From NCBI RefSeq assembly GCF_030412785.1, contig NZ_CP125296.1, positions 930,001 through 994,000 on the forward strand: a stretch of DNA of 64,000 nucleotides, in the 5' to 3' direction. Positions 9,257 to 19,259 of the stretch are shown piece after piece. Source of the DNA: Paraburkholderia sabiae. GTDB taxonomy: Bacteria > Pseudomonadota > Gammaproteobacteria > Burkholderiales > Burkholderiaceae. The notes below the pieces were generated by a model. The model had not been told where the DNA came from. It did not search any database and saw only the letters and a list, made by a program, of their open reading frames with translations. The position numbers and the translations under genes were made by a program. How positions within the stretch are numbered: the first letter of the stretch is position 1; the number at the start of each line of letters is the position of its first letter.

Positions 9257-10234
9257 CTACCTGCTATTCCCGATCGCATCCGCCGTCGCGAGCAGCGCCT
9301 CGGCCATGCGGATGCTCGCGGCGTCGATCAGCCTGCCATCCAGCGACACGGCGCCTTTGCCTTCCTTCGCGGCCTGCGCCATCGCGTCCATGATGCGGCG
9401 CGCCTTGGTGACTTCGGCGTCGGCGGGCGTGAACACGCGATTGGCGTGCTCGATCTGCGACGGATGAATCGCCCACTTGCCCTCATAGCCCAGCACGGCG
9501 GCACGGCGCGCGGCGGCATCGTAGCCATCGGGATCGCTGAAATCGCCGAACGGGCCGTCGATGGGACGCAGTCCATACGCGCGGCACGCCACCATCATCC
9601 GCGTTTGCGCGGCGTGCCACTGGTCGCCCCAGAAGTAGTCGCGCTCGCCGCGTTCGTTCTTGTCGGTGAGCACGCCGTAGTCGCGATTCACGCCGCCGAT
9701 CACCGTCGTGCGCGCGCGCGTCGACGCCGCATAGTCCGCGACGCCGAACGACATCGCCTCCAGCCGGCGGCTCGATTGCGCGATGCCCTCGACGTTCGCC
9801 ATGCCGAGCGCGGTTTCGATCAGCACTTCGAAGCCGATCTTTTTCGTGCGGCGGCGCGCGGCCTCGATCTGCGTGACGAGCATGTCGACGGCATAGACGT
9901 CGGCGGCCACGCCGACCTTCGGAATCAGGATCATGTCGAGACGGGGGCACGCTTCGACGATATCCACGACGTCGCGATACATGTAATGCGTATCGAGCCC
10001 GTTGATGCGGACCATCATCGTCTTGTTTCCCCAGTCGATCTCGTTGAGCCCGACGACGATGTTCTTGCGCGCCTGCTCCTTGTCGTCCGGCGCGACGGCG
10101 TCTTCGCAATCGAGAAAGATGATGTCGGCCGCCGAGCGCGCGGCCTTCTCGAACATCGCGGTATTCGAGCCGGGGACGGCCAGCTCGGATCGATGCAGCC
10201 GCGCTTTGGCCGGCTCGATGACAGTGAAGCTCAT
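9257..10234 (-). CDS. mcl: malyl-CoA lyase (CitE/HpcH family)
   Basis: A 325-residue CitE-like TIM barrel. It shows IIFLDCEDAVAPDDKEQ (Mg and CoA site) near residue 40, the VRINGLDT strand, ILIPKVG and the GFEVLIET glutamate. As the last gene of the mtkA-mtkB-ppc cluster it should split malyl-CoA into acetyl-CoA and glyoxylate, the final serine-cycle step. The malyl-CoA assignment over citramalyl-CoA or beta-methylmalyl-CoA lyase rests on length and on malate thiokinase in the same operon. It has a good AGGAGA ribosome-binding site. Confidence 0.9.
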   Translation of the reverse strand: MSFTVIEPAKARLHRSELAVPGSNTAMFEKAARSAADIIFLDCEDAVAPDDKEQARKNIVVGLNEIDWGNKTMMVRINGLDTHYMYRDVVDIVEACPRLDMILIPKVGVAADVYAVDMLVTQIEAARRRTKKIGFEVLIETALGMANVEGIAQSSRRLEAMSFGVADYAASTRARTTVIGGVNRDYGVLTDKNERGERDYFWGDQWHAAQTRMMVACRAYGLRPIDGPFGDFSDPDGYDAAARRAAVLGYEGKWAIHPSQIEHANRVFTPADAEVTKARRIMDAMAQAAKEGKGAVSLDGRLIDAASIRMAEALLATADAIGNSR

Positions 10235-10279
10235 AGACGTTCTCCTGTAGGCAATCGTTGAGGGTGTCGGCGCGGGCGC

Positions 10280-13192
10280 TTAGCCCGTCGCACCGAACCC
10301 GGATGCAATGCAGTTGATGGACAGCAGCAGCGGCACCTGATACGCGCGCCGCTGCCGTTCCGTCTGCGCCGAACGGTAGAGGCGCAGCAGTTCGATCTGC
10401 TGCCGGCTGATCAGGTCGATGGCGGGCAACCGGCGCGCGAGGCGGGCACTGAACTTCGGAAAACGCGTGCTCAGCCCCTGTGAACCCGTGACGGTCTGCA
10501 TCATCTTCACGGTCAGCCGGTATTCGGCTTCGATCTGCGTAAAGATCGAATCGCGAATCTGTTCATCGGGAACGAGGTTCGCGTATTCGCGTGCAATGTC
10601 AAGGTTGACCTGCGCGAGCGTTTTCTCCACTTCGTCGATGACGAGCCTGAAGAGCCGCGATTCGTTGAACATGCGCCGCAACAGATCGAGTCCGCGTTCC
10701 TGCCGAACGGCGAGAAAGCCCTCGATCGCGCTGCCGACGCCATACCAGCCCGTCAGTGCGTGACGGTTCTGCGCCCATGCGAACACCCAGGGAATCGCGC
10801 GCAGATCCTGCAGACTCTTTGCGCCGAAACGGCGTGCAGGACGCGAACCCATGTTGAGCATCGACAGTTCTTCGAGCGGGCTCGCCGCCTGGAAATACGC
10901 GAGCATGCCGGGCTGCTCGATGAACTTCGCATACGCGGCCCGCGACGCGCCCGACAGCGCTTCCATCGCCTCGTCGAATTCGCCCTTGGGCAGCAACGCG
11001 TCTTCGCGCTCGGACTTCAGCGTATGTTCGAGCACGCTCGACGCCAGCAACTCCACGTGATACTGCGCCGTGCCGCGATTCGCGTACTTGAACGACACCA
11101 CTTCGCCCTGTTCGGTCACGCGGAAACGTCCGTTGACCGAGCCGGCGGGCAACGCGGCAATCGCGCGGCCGGCCGCGATGCCGCCGCGGCTCACCGAGCC
11201 GCCCCGGCCATGGAAGAACGCGATCGCGATGCCCAGTTCGTCGCCGAGCCGCCTGATCTTCGTCTGCGCCTTCGACAGCTCCCAGTTGCTCGCGAAGAAT
11301 CCGCCGTCCTTGTTCGAATCGGAATAGCCGATCATGATTTCCTGCACGCCGCCTTGCGCGCGGATGCTGCGCCGGACCATCGGCACGGCCAGCAGTTCGC
11401 GCAGGATTTCAGGCGCGCGGCGCAGGTCGTCGATAGTTTCCAGCAGCGGCACGACGGGCAGCGTGCAGCTTTCGGTGCCCGCCGCGTCGGAAAAGAGACC
11501 GGCTTCCTTCGCAAGCAGATAGACGCCGAGCACGTCGCTCGCGCGATGCGTCATGCTGAGAATGAACGCGCCGAATGCGTTGCGATCCACCTGTTGACGC
11601 ATCTCCCGAACCGTGCGGAAAATCTGCAGCGTCTGGGCCTCGTCGGGCGGCAGCGACTGGAAACGGCGCTCGCGGTCGGCTTCGCTGTCCGAAGGCTGGG
11701 CCAGTTCGCTCAGCAGCCACGCCTTCCATTCGGGCGAGTCGCTTGCGGGCGGCTCACCCGACGTGCCGCAGGTCGCGCGCCACAGCGCGTGCAGCGCCTG
11801 TTCGATCACGGTCGTGTTCTGACGCAGATCGAGCTGCACGGTGCTGAAGCGGAACGTCTCTACTTCGTGGCGCAGCGGGCGGATCAGCATGCGCGCGAGC
11901 TGGGCGCTATCCGTCGCGAGCAACGTCTGCTCGATAACGAGCAGGTCGGCGGCCAGTTCGTCGGCGCTGGTGTAGCCGCCCTGCACGGGCGCGGCGTCGG
12001 CGGGACGGCTCGCGTTGGCGAGCGACGCGTCGAGCCGTCGCAGGATGCACGTCAGATATTGACGGAACAGTTCGCCCGGATTGCGCGACGCAATCGACGT
12101 CGGTTCGCCGCTCGCCATCAGCGCGCGCGCAAGCGCTTCGTGGAAAGTGTCGGGTGCAGGCAGCGCCTCCGATGTAATGCTCAGCGTCTGCGCCAGTTCG
12201 ACGAGACGCAGCCGGTAACGCTTCAGGCACGCGAGCCTGTTTTCGTGCAGCGTCGCCCGCGTGACGCTGTCGTCGACGAATGGATTGCCGTCGCGATCGC
12301 CGCCTATCCACGAGCCGAACTGGAAGAAGCGCGGCAGGTCGAAGCGCTCGCCCGGATAGTGACGCTCGAGCGCGCTCTCCAGCTTGTCGAACAGCAGCGG
12401 CACCGCTTCGAACAGCGTCTCGCCGAAAAAGTGCAGACCCCACGCGACTTCCTGTGCGACGGTGGGCTTTTCGAGCCGCAGTTCGCCGCTCATCCACAAC
12501 AGCTCGATGTCGTTTCTCAGCGCGAGCACGAGCGTGTAACGTTCGCGCGGCGTCCAGCGCGGCGATTCGAGTTCCATCAGACGCCGGTAGATGCGCCGGT
12601 GGATTTCGAGCACGGTGACGCGCTTCGCTTCCGTCGGATGCGCGGTCAGCACGGGCCGCACTTTCATATGACCCAGCACGTCGCGCACTTCGCTGGCGGG
12701 CACGCCCGCTTCCGCGACTTCGGCGATCACGCGCGCGAACGAATCGGGCAGCCTGTCATAGCCGCCTTCGATTTCGATCTCGCGACGCCTGCGCATCGCC
12801 GTGCTCTGTTCCGCGATGCTGAGCAACTGAAACCACATGCCCTGCGCCTGCAGCATGCGCCGCAGCACGACGCGCGCGGTGCGGTCGTCCATCCGCTCGC
12901 GCATCAGTTCGCTCATCGATTCGTGCGCGGACTCGCCGCGCAGCGTGCGTTCCACTTCCGGCTGACGGGCGTGCGCGATATCGCGCAGCAGTTCCGACAG
13001 CAGGTCGATCACAGCGTGTTCGTATTCGTCCGCACTGAGCGCGGGCAGGGACGCCGACGCGGCGGCGAGCTTGTGCAGCCCGTCGACGGCAGCGTGTCTG
13101 CCCGCATGGAGGGGGCGCACAGCCTCGACGCGCGGCGAGTCGGGCTGTGTGTCGATGCCGTAGCCCCAGTCAGGCAACGCGGCGCGTGACAT
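10280..13192 (-). CDS. ppc: phosphoenolpyruvate carboxylase
   Basis: A 970-residue bacterial-type PEPC. The catalytic histidine lies in VLTAHPTEAKR near residue 190. A glycine-rich catalytic loop, FHGRGGSVSRGG, occurs near residue 665. The C-terminus ends SINCIASGFGATG, shifted from the usual RNTG ending. It fixes CO2 onto PEP to give oxaloacetate in the serine cycle. The ATG at 13192 is chosen because upstream in-frame sequence lies inside mtkB and is low-complexity shadow; this leaves a 23-base overlap with the mtkB end. Serine-cycle PEPCs are often insensitive to acetyl-CoA, which cannot be judged here. Confidence 0.94.
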   Translation of the reverse strand: MSRAALPDWGYGIDTQPDSPRVEAVRPLHAGRHAAVDGLHKLAAASASLPALSADEYEHAVIDLLSELLRDIAHARQPEVERTLRGESAHESMSELMRERMDDRTARVVLRRMLQAQGMWFQLLSIAEQSTAMRRRREIEIEGGYDRLPDSFARVIAEVAEAGVPASEVRDVLGHMKVRPVLTAHPTEAKRVTVLEIHRRIYRRLMELESPRWTPRERYTLVLALRNDIELLWMSGELRLEKPTVAQEVAWGLHFFGETLFEAVPLLFDKLESALERHYPGERFDLPRFFQFGSWIGGDRDGNPFVDDSVTRATLHENRLACLKRYRLRLVELAQTLSITSEALPAPDTFHEALARALMASGEPTSIASRNPGELFRQYLTCILRRLDASLANASRPADAAPVQGGYTSADELAADLLVIEQTLLATDSAQLARMLIRPLRHEVETFRFSTVQLDLRQNTTVIEQALHALWRATCGTSGEPPASDSPEWKAWLLSELAQPSDSEADRERRFQSLPPDEAQTLQIFRTVREMRQQVDRNAFGAFILSMTHRASDVLGVYLLAKEAGLFSDAAGTESCTLPVVPLLETIDDLRRAPEILRELLAVPMVRRSIRAQGGVQEIMIGYSDSNKDGGFFASNWELSKAQTKIRRLGDELGIAIAFFHGRGGSVSRGGIAAGRAIAALPAGSVNGRFRVTEQGEVVSFKYANRGTAQYHVELLASSVLEHTLKSEREDALLPKGEFDEAMEALSGASRAAYAKFIEQPGMLAYFQAASPLEELSMLNMGSRPARRFGAKSLQDLRAIPWVFAWAQNRHALTGWYGVGSAIEGFLAVRQERGLDLLRRMFNESRLFRLVIDEVEKTLAQVNLDIAREYANLVPDEQIRDSIFTQIEAEYRLTVKMMQTVTGSQGLSTRFPKFSARLARRLPAIDLISRQQIELLRLYRSAQTERQRRAYQVPLLLSINCIASGFGATG

Positions 13193-14075
13193 AGCTTTCG
13201 AGCACGGAGGCAACGGTGGAACCCAGTTCGGACGCGCTGGGGGCGACGGCGAGACCGTACGACTGCATGATCTGCGCTTTCTCGGCCGCGCTGTCTCCCG
13301 CCGCCGAGATGATGGCGCCCGCATGTCCCATGCGTCGACCCTTCGGCGCAGTGAGACCCGCGACGTAACCGACGACGGGCTTCGTCATGTGCTCGCTGAC
13401 CCATTTCGCGGCTTCCGCTTCCTGCGGGCCGCCGATCTCGCCGATCATCACGACGGCTTCCGTTTCGGGGTCCTGCTCGAACAGCTTCAGATGATCGAGG
13501 AACGAGCTGCCGTTGATGGGATCGCCGCCGATGCCCACGCTCGTCGTCACGCCGAGTCCGAGCGCGTTGAGTTGCGCGGCGGCTTCGTAGCCGAGCGTGC
13601 CCGAGCGCGACACGATGCCGATGTTGCCGCGCCGGTAGATATGGCCCGGCATGATGCCGAGCATCGCGCGTCCGGCGCTGATGATGCCCGCGCAGTTCGG
13701 GCCGACCACCATCGTGCGTGCTTCCTTCGGGTAGCGCAGCAGATAGCGCTTGACGCGCATCATGTCTTGAGCCGGAATGCCGTCGGTGATCACGCAGACG
13801 AGTTTCAGGCCGGCGTCGGCGGCTTCCATGATGGCGTCGGCGCAGTAGGGCGGCGGCACGAACACGAGGCTCGCGCTCGCGCCCGTTTCGCGCACGGCGT
13901 CTTTCACGGTGTCGAACACGGGACGTTCGAGGTGATGCTTGCCGCCCTTGCCGGGCGTCACGCCGCCGACCACATTGGTGCCGTAGGCGATCATTTCCTT
14001 TGCGTGGAACGAGGCCTTGTCGCCCGTGAAGCCCTGCACGATGACGCGGGTGGTTTCGTCGATCAGGATGCTCAT
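13170..14075 (-). CDS. mtkB: malate thiokinase (malate-CoA ligase), small/alpha subunit
   Basis: A 301-residue SucD-like protein with an N-terminal CoA-binding Rossmann domain ([18 protein letters not shown]) and the phosphohistidine segment [17 protein letters not shown] near residue 250. It is paired with an SucC-like subunit and flanked by ppc and mcl, so the substrate is malate rather than succinate. The start at 14075 follows a good AAGGAGAA site, 11 bases after the mtkA stop. Sequence alone does not exclude succinyl-CoA synthetase. Confidence 0.91.
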   Translation of the reverse strand: MSILIDETTRVIVQGFTGDKASFHAKEMIAYGTNVVGGVTPGKGGKHHLERPVFDTVKDAVRETGASASLVFVPPPYCADAIMEAADAGLKLVCVITDGIPAQDMMRVKRYLLRYPKEARTMVVGPNCAGIISAGRAMLGIMPGHIYRRGNIGIVSRSGTLGYEAAAQLNALGLGVTTSVGIGGDPINGSSFLDHLKLFEQDPETEAVVMIGEIGGPQEAEAAKWVSEHMTKPVVGYVAGLTAPKGRRMGHAGAIISAAGDSAAEKAQIMQSYGLAVAPSASELGSTVASVLESYVTRRVA

Positions 14076-14086
14076 GTCCGTTCTCC

Positions 14087-15274
14087 TTAGCGGTGGTTGC
14101 CGGCCTGGCGCGCGCGGTGCGCCTTGGAGGCCTCGACGGCCTTTTGCGCCGCTTCCAGCAGCGAGTCCGCCGCGATAATCGGCAGACCGCTTTCCTTGAT
14201 GATGCGTCGTCCCTCTTCGACGTTCGTGCCCGCCAGCCGCACGACGAGCGGCACCCTCAGCCCGCGCGCAGCCTGCACGACGCCTTCCGCGACCCAGTCG
14301 CAGCGGTTGATGCCCGCGAAAATATTGACGAGCACGGCCGACACGTTCTGGTCCGACAGCACGAGGCGGAACGCAGCCGCCACGCGTTCGGGCGAGGCGC
14401 CGCCGCCGACGTCGAGAAAGTTGGCAGGCTCGCCGCCCGCGTACTTGATCGTGTCCATCGTGGCCATCGCGAGACCGGCGCCGTTGATGATGCAGCCGAT
14501 ATCGCCGTCGAGCCCCACGTAGTTCAGGCCGAACTGGGCCGCCTCCGCTTCGCGCGGATCTTCCTGCGCGGCGTCGCGCATCTCGGACACGTGCGGGTGA
14601 CGGAACAGGCCGTTGTCGTCGAAGGAAATCTTGGCGTCGAGCGCGATCACGCGTTCGTCCGTCGTCACGACGAGGGGATTGATCTCGACCATCGTCGCGT
14701 CGAGATCGCGGAACGCGCGGTACGCGCCCATGATCGTGGAGACGGCGCGGCTCACCTGCTTGATGTTCAGGCCGAGACCGAAGGCGATCTCGCGCGCCTG
14801 GAAGGGCTGCAGGCCGACGGCGGGTTCGACCACGATCTGATGCACGGCGTCGGGATTCGTGTGCACGATGTCCTCGATGTCCATGCCGCCCTGCGCCGAG
14901 GCGATCACGCGCACGCGTTCGGCCTTCCGGTCGAGCACGATGCCGAGATAGATTTCGCGCTCGAACTTCTCCGCGACTTCCACGTACACGCGCTCGACGA
15001 CCTTGCCTTCGGGTCCCGTCTGCGTCGTCACGAGGTGCTTGCCGAACAGCGAAGTCGCCGCTTCGTGCACGTCGTGATAGGTCTCGCACAGCTTGATGCC
15101 GCCCGCCTTGCCGCGCGCGCCCGAGTGGATCTGCGCCTTGACGGCCCAGTGCCAGCCGCCGAGTTCGGTGGCGCAGTACACCGCCTGATCCGGCGTGTAG
15201 GCGACCGCGCCGCGCTGGATCGGCACGCCGAAACCGGCCAGCAGGTCTTTGGCCTGATACTCGTGAATGTCCAT
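14087..15274 (-). CDS. mtkA: malate thiokinase, large/beta subunit (ATP-grasp)
   Basis: A 395-residue SucC-like ATP-grasp protein starting [18 protein letters not shown]. It has the nucleotide-binding [18 protein letters not shown] segment near residue 45 and the C-terminal [17 protein letters not shown]. With MtkB it forms malyl-CoA from malate, ATP and CoA. The operon order sga-hpr-mtkA-mtkB-ppc-mcl is the classical serine-cycle arrangement minus mtdA-fch. A strong AAGGAGAT site precedes the start. Confidence 0.92.
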   Translation of the reverse strand: MDIHEYQAKDLLAGFGVPIQRGAVAYTPDQAVYCATELGGWHWAVKAQIHSGARGKAGGIKLCETYHDVHEAATSLFGKHLVTTQTGPEGKVVERVYVEVAEKFEREIYLGIVLDRKAERVRVIASAQGGMDIEDIVHTNPDAVHQIVVEPAVGLQPFQAREIAFGLGLNIKQVSRAVSTIMGAYRAFRDLDATMVEINPLVVTTDERVIALDAKISFDDNGLFRHPHVSEMRDAAQEDPREAEAAQFGLNYVGLDGDIGCIINGAGLAMATMDTIKYAGGEPANFLDVGGGASPERVAAAFRLVLSDQNVSAVLVNIFAGINRCDWVAEGVVQAARGLRVPLVVRLAGTNVEEGRRIIKESGLPIIAADSLLEAAQKAVEASKAHRARQAGNHR

Positions 15275-15321
15275 GTCGATATCTCCTTGGTATTGCGTAG
15301 GTTTCGCTGATTCCCGCGCCG

Positions 15322-16278
15322 TCAGATCACGAGATTGCGAGGCTCGCCGCGTGCGAATGCCTCGATGTTTTCGATCAGCTGGTCGGCGAGCGACTGCATG
15401 GCGTCGTCGGACGCCCACGCGACGTGCGGGGTCAGGATGAAGTTGGGCAGATCGAGTTCGAGCAGCGGATTGCCCGCGACGGGCGGTTCCTGGCTCAGCA
15501 CGTCGAAACCCGCGCCGGCGATCACACCTTCCTTCAGCGCTGTCGCAAGCGAGGCTTCGCACACGAGCCCGCCGCGCGCCGTGTTGATCAGCAGGCAGCT
15601 GGGCTTCATCATGCGCAGCTGGTCGAGACCGATCAGGTTGCGGGTCGCGGGCGTGAGCGGCGCGTGCAGCGAGATCACGTCGGAGGTGCGCAGCAGCGTG
15701 TCGAGCGGCACGTACTCGGCGCCGGGCACGCGCGTGCGCTGCGTGTCATGCTCCGCGAAGATCACGCGCATGCCGAAGCCGCGCGCGATCTGCGCCGTGC
15801 CCTGGCCGAGCGCACCGCCGCCGATGATGCCGAGCGTCGCGCCATGCAGATCGGCGATCGGGTGATCGAAGAAGCAGAACTGCCGCGCCTGTTGCCAGCG
15901 TCCGCGCTGCACGTCGTTGCGATAGGCGAGCAGGTTGCGCCGCAACGCCAGCATCAGCGCGAACGTGTGCTCGGGCACCGTGTGCGTCGCGTAGCCGCGG
16001 ATGTTCGCCACGGCGATGCCGCGCTCGCGGCAGTACGCGGTGTCGACGCAGTCGTAGCCCGTCGCCGCCACCGCGATCATCCTGATCGACGGATGCCGGT
16101 CGAGCACGTTGGCACGCAGCGGCACCTTGTTCGTGATCGCGATGGTGGCGCCGTCGAGCCGCTGCTCGACTTCGTGTGCCGTCGTCGATGCGTACTGGAC
16201 CCAGTGGTGATCGAACGCGGGGCGCCGCACATCGGCATTCAGCGTCGAACGGTCGAGAAAGACGATTTCGTGTTGCAT
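15322..16278 (-). CDS. hprA: hydroxypyruvate reductase / glycerate dehydrogenase
   Basis: A 318-residue D-2-hydroxyacid dehydrogenase. The NAD-binding loop is [11 protein letters not shown] near residue 150. The catalytic Arg is in NTARGGLV, the Glu near EPPV and the His in LTPHVAWAS. It reduces hydroxypyruvate, made by SgaA, to glycerate. The ATG at 16278 (MQHEIVFLD) is preferred to an upstream start that would run through the palindrome at 16313-16340. Confidence 0.92.
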   Translation of the reverse strand: MQHEIVFLDRSTLNADVRRPAFDHHWVQYASTTAHEVEQRLDGATIAITNKVPLRANVLDRHPSIRMIAVAATGYDCVDTAYCRERGIAVANIRGYATHTVPEHTFALMLALRRNLLAYRNDVQRGRWQQARQFCFFDHPIADLHGATLGIIGGGALGQGTAQIARGFGMRVIFAEHDTQRTRVPGAEYVPLDTLLRTSDVISLHAPLTPATRNLIGLDQLRMMKPSCLLINTARGGLVCEASLATALKEGVIAGAGFDVLSQEPPVAGNPLLELDLPNFILTPHVAWASDDAMQSLADQLIENIEAFARGEPRNLVI

Positions 16279-16312
16279 GGTGTCGTGGGTGCCGTGAGGT
16301 GAGCGGGAAGCG

Positions 16313-16340
16313 CGCGTCCGATGCATATGCACCGGACGCG
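16313..16340. repeat. 28-bp inverted repeat in the sgaA-hprA spacer
   Basis: CGCGTCCG at 16313-16320 pairs with CGGACGCG at 16333-16340; the centre contains the palindrome TGCATATGCA, so nearly the whole 28 bp is self-complementary. It lies immediately 3' of the sgaA stop in the operon mRNA and has no following U-tract. It is more likely an mRNA-stabilising or processing hairpin, or a protein site, than a full terminator. Confidence 0.75.
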
Positions 16341-16344
16341 GCAC

Positions 16345-17610
16345 TCAGGCTGCGGCGGCGCGGCGCCGGACGTGTTCGACGGCCGGCTGCTCGCCCGCAG
16401 GCGCCGCCTGCGCGCCCGGCGTGTGTGTGCGCCAGTACTGGCCAGCCGCGCCGACGCCGCTGCCTGGACACACGTCGATACCGGCGTCGAGCATCGCCAT
16501 TTCCGCGCCTGCAATCGCGCTCATCAGCATCAGTTCGTTCAGGTCGCCGAGGTGGCCGATGCGGAACACCTTGCCCGCGACCTTCGACAACCCGGCGCCG
16601 AGCGCGAGGTTGTAGCGGCGATACGCGGTGTCGATCACCTGCGCGCCGTTGACGCCTTCGGGGACGACGATCGCGGACACGGTATCCGAATGCCACCTGG
16701 GCGCCTTCGCGCACAGCGACAGCCCCCAGCCTTCCGTAACGGCCGCGCGCACGCCCGAAGCAAGATAGTGATGCCGCGCGAACACGTTCTCGAGCCCTTC
16801 CTCGAACAGCAGGTCGAGCGCGGCGCGCAACCCGTAGAGCAGCGACAGCGCGGGCGTGTACGGGAAATAGCCGGTCGCGTTGGTGCGCACCATGTCGGCG
16901 AGATCGAAGTAGCAGCGACGCGATTTCGCGTGGCTGATTGCCTTCATCGCCTTCTGGCTCACGCACAGGATGCCGAGACCCGCAGGCAGCATCAGGCCTT
17001 TCTGCGAGCCCGTCACGGCAAGATCGACGCCCCATTCGTCCATGCGGAAGTCGATGCAGCCGATCGAACTCACGCCGTCGACGAACAGCAGCGCCGGGTG
17101 ATCCGCTGCGTCCATCGCGCGGCGCAGCGCGCCGATGTCGCTCGTCACGCCCGTCGCTGTCTCGTTGTGGCACGCGAGGATGCCCTTGATCGTGTGCTGC
17201 CCGTCCGCCTTGAGAATCTCCGCGATCCGTTCGACGGGCACGCCTTCGCCCCAGTCGACGTCGAGAATCTCCACATCGAAGCCGAGGCGCTGCGCCATGT
17301 CCGCCCACAGATGGCTGAACTGGCCGAAGCGCGGCACCAGCACGCGGTCGCCGGGCGACAGCGTGTTGGTGAGGGCCGCTTCCCATGCGCCCGTGCCCGA
17401 CGACGGGAAAATGAACGGCTGGCCGTCCGCCGTCCGATAGATTTTCTTCAGGTCGGACAGCAGGCCGTGCGCGAGTTCGGGGAATTTCGTCGAGCGGTGG
17501 TCTTCCATCGAGACCACCATCGCGCGCAGCACGGCGTCGGGAATGTTCGTCGGGCCGGGGACGGCGAGAATGTTGCGTCCGGCAATGCGCGAGCCTGAGG
17601 TGTTCGACAT
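16345..17610 (-). CDS. sgaA: serine-glyoxylate aminotransferase
   Basis: A 421-residue class V PLP aminotransferase. It has the N-terminal VPGPTNIPDAVLRAM motif of the alanine/serine-glyoxylate group. The PLP lysine is in VTGSQKGLMLPAGLG near residue 200, with DGVSSIG just upstream. It transfers the amino group of serine to glyoxylate, giving hydroxypyruvate and glycine, which links GlyA and HprA in the same operon. The roughly 25-residue Ala/Arg-rich C-terminal tail looks dispensable. An AAGGAGACA site precedes the start. Confidence 0.93.
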   Translation of the reverse strand: MSNTSGSRIAGRNILAVPGPTNIPDAVLRAMVVSMEDHRSTKFPELAHGLLSDLKKIYRTADGQPFIFPSSGTGAWEAALTNTLSPGDRVLVPRFGQFSHLWADMAQRLGFDVEILDVDWGEGVPVERIAEILKADGQHTIKGILACHNETATGVTSDIGALRRAMDAADHPALLFVDGVSSIGCIDFRMDEWGVDLAVTGSQKGLMLPAGLGILCVSQKAMKAISHAKSRRCYFDLADMVRTNATGYFPYTPALSLLYGLRAALDLLFEEGLENVFARHHYLASGVRAAVTEGWGLSLCAKAPRWHSDTVSAIVVPEGVNGAQVIDTAYRRYNLALGAGLSKVAGKVFRIGHLGDLNELMLMSAIAGAEMAMLDAGIDVCPGSGVGAAGQYWRTHTPGAQAAPAGEQPAVEHVRRRAAAA

Positions 17611-17669
17611 GGTTTGTCTCCTTGATTGAAGGCTTGATCGATTGCTTTGAAAAAGTCGTACGAAGGGTG

Positions 17670-18992
17670 TCAATGCGCGCTGTGACCAGCGGCTGCCCGC
17701 TCGTCGCGCGCTGCCGATGCGTCGTTGCTCAATGCGTCGGGCCCGTCGCGATACACGGGAAACTTCGCGGTGAGCGCGAGCACGGCGTCGGCGGTGCGGC
17801 GGATCACGAGATCGTTCGCGGGCGCGTCGAGCACGTCGGCGATCAGATGCGCGAGCTGCTCCGCTTCGGCTTCGCACAGGCCGCGCGTCGTGATGGCGGG
17901 TGAACCGATACGCACGCCGCTCGTGACGAAGGGCTTTTGCGGATCGTTCGGAATCGCGTTCTTGTTGACCGTGATGAACGCGCGGCCGAGTGCGGCTTCC
18001 GCTTCCTTGCCCGTCACGTTCTTCGCGCGCAGATCGACGAGGAACACGTGAGAATCGGTGCGTCCCGACACGATCCGCAAGCCGCGCTGCTGCAGCGTTT
18101 GCGCGATGGTGCGTGCGTTGACGAGCACCTGCTGCTGGTACTGGCGGAATTCGTCCGTCATCGCTTCGCGCAGCGCCGCCGCCTTGCCCGCGATCACATG
18201 CATCAGCGGGCCGCCCTGGATGCCGGGGAAGATCGTCGAATCGATCGCCTTCGCGGTGTCGGCGCGCGTGAGGATCAGGCCGCCGCGCGGACCGCGCAGC
18301 GTCTTGTGCGTGGTGGTCGTCACGTAGTCGGCGATGCCGACCGGGCTCGGATAGAGGCCTGCCGCGACGAGGCCGGCGTAGTGCGCCATATCGACAAGCA
18401 GCGTCGCGCCGACGCTATCGGCGATCGCGCGAAAACGCTGCCAGTCGATCACCAGCGAATACGCGGACGCGCCCGCGACGATCATGCGCGGCCGATGTTC
18501 GTGCGCAAGCCGCTCGGCCGCGTCATAGTCGATTTCTTCTGTCTTTTCATCGAGCCCGTACGACACCGCGTTGAACAGCTTGCCGCTCACGTTCACCGAC
18601 GCGCCATGCGTGAGGTGCCCGCCATGCGCGAGCGACATGCCGAGTATCGTGTCGCCCGGCTTGAGCGCCGACAGATACACGGCCTGATTCGCCTGCGATC
18701 CCGAATGCGGCTGCACGTTCGCGTGTTCCGCGTTGAACAGCTGCTTCGCGCGATCGATCGCAAGCTGCTCGACCACATCGACGTGTTCGCATCCGCCGTA
18801 GTAGCGCTTGCCGGGATAGCCTTCCGCGTACTTGTTCGTGAGCTGCGATCCCTGCGCTTCGAGCACGGCGGGCGACGTGTAGTTTTCCGATGCAATCAGC
18901 TCGATGTGATCCTGCTGGCGCTGCGTTTCTGCCGCGATCGCGTGCTGCAGTTCCGGGTCGGTGACGGCGAGCGTGTTTTTGTAGCTGAACAT
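17670..18992 (-). CDS. glyA: serine hydroxymethyltransferase
   Basis: A 440-residue SHMT with [21 protein letters not shown] near residue 30, [13 protein letters not shown], and the PLP lysine in [14 protein letters not shown] near residue 230. It condenses methylene-H4F with glycine to make serine, the C1 entry point of the serine cycle. About 25 residues at the C-terminus extend past the usual end of the family. It is first in the serine-cycle operon, and its upstream region carries a LysR-type box and a NarL-like site. Confidence 0.94.
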   Translation of the reverse strand: MFSYKNTLAVTDPELQHAIAAETQRQQDHIELIASENYTSPAVLEAQGSQLTNKYAEGYPGKRYYGGCEHVDVVEQLAIDRAKQLFNAEHANVQPHSGSQANQAVYLSALKPGDTILGMSLAHGGHLTHGASVNVSGKLFNAVSYGLDEKTEEIDYDAAERLAHEHRPRMIVAGASAYSLVIDWQRFRAIADSVGATLLVDMAHYAGLVAAGLYPSPVGIADYVTTTTHKTLRGPRGGLILTRADTAKAIDSTIFPGIQGGPLMHVIAGKAAALREAMTDEFRQYQQQVLVNARTIAQTLQQRGLRIVSGRTDSHVFLVDLRAKNVTGKEAEAALGRAFITVNKNAIPNDPQKPFVTSGVRIGSPAITTRGLCEAEAEQLAHLIADVLDAPANDLVIRRTADAVLALTAKFPVYRDGPDALSNDASAARDERAAAGHSAH

Positions 18993-19104
18993 GGATGAAC
19001 CTCTCTTGTGTGGACGGGACAGGCCAGGCGTGTTGCGCGTCCCCTTCGCATTCCTGTTGAAACGATGGTAGTGGCGTGCCGCGCAAAACACTCATTCGGG
19101 TTAC

Positions 19105-19119
19105 TTATCCGACCCATAA
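19105..19119. promoter_or_regulatory. candidate LysR-type operator in the glyA-lysR divergent region
   Basis: The sequence TTATCCGACCCATAA is an inverted repeat (TTAT-N7-ATAA) containing the T-N11-A core of LysR-regulator sites. It lies 113 bases upstream of glyA and 141 bases upstream of the divergent LysR gene. Likely ligand: the regulator at 19260. Found by eye; not tested. Confidence 0.5.
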
Positions 19120-19163
19120 CCACGCGTGCGAGCCTTGCCACGCGGGCTTGACGCCTCGCGGAG

Positions 19164-19179
19164 TACTCCCTCATGGGCA
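19164..19179. promoter_or_regulatory. candidate NarL-type 7-2-7 site upstream of glyA
   Basis: TACTCCC-TC-ATGGGCA fits the NarL heptamer pattern TACYNMT-NN-AKNRGTA, with mismatches at the last base of the left arm and one core base of the right arm. The heptamer TACTCCC recurs at 54733 and, inverted, in the site at 44201-44216. It is the weakest of the four proposed sites. Confidence 0.4.
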
Positions 19180-19259
19180 TTGCGGGCGTAGCCCCGGCTG
19201 GTAGAGTTGAGACGTGAAATCGAGCGGTTCCGGCTGCATTCAGGAGGGTAGGGAGCGAG

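Noticed and set aside
10760..13189. 809-codon plus-strand frame opposite ppc
   Set aside because: Composition is dominated by Arg, Gln and Ala with no recognisable motif, and ppc on the other strand has intact catalytic motifs.
13170..15274. Reading mtkAB as succinyl-CoA synthetase sucCD
   Set aside because: Immediate linkage to ppc, mcl, sgaA and hprA strongly favours malate thiokinase, though sequence alone cannot prove it.
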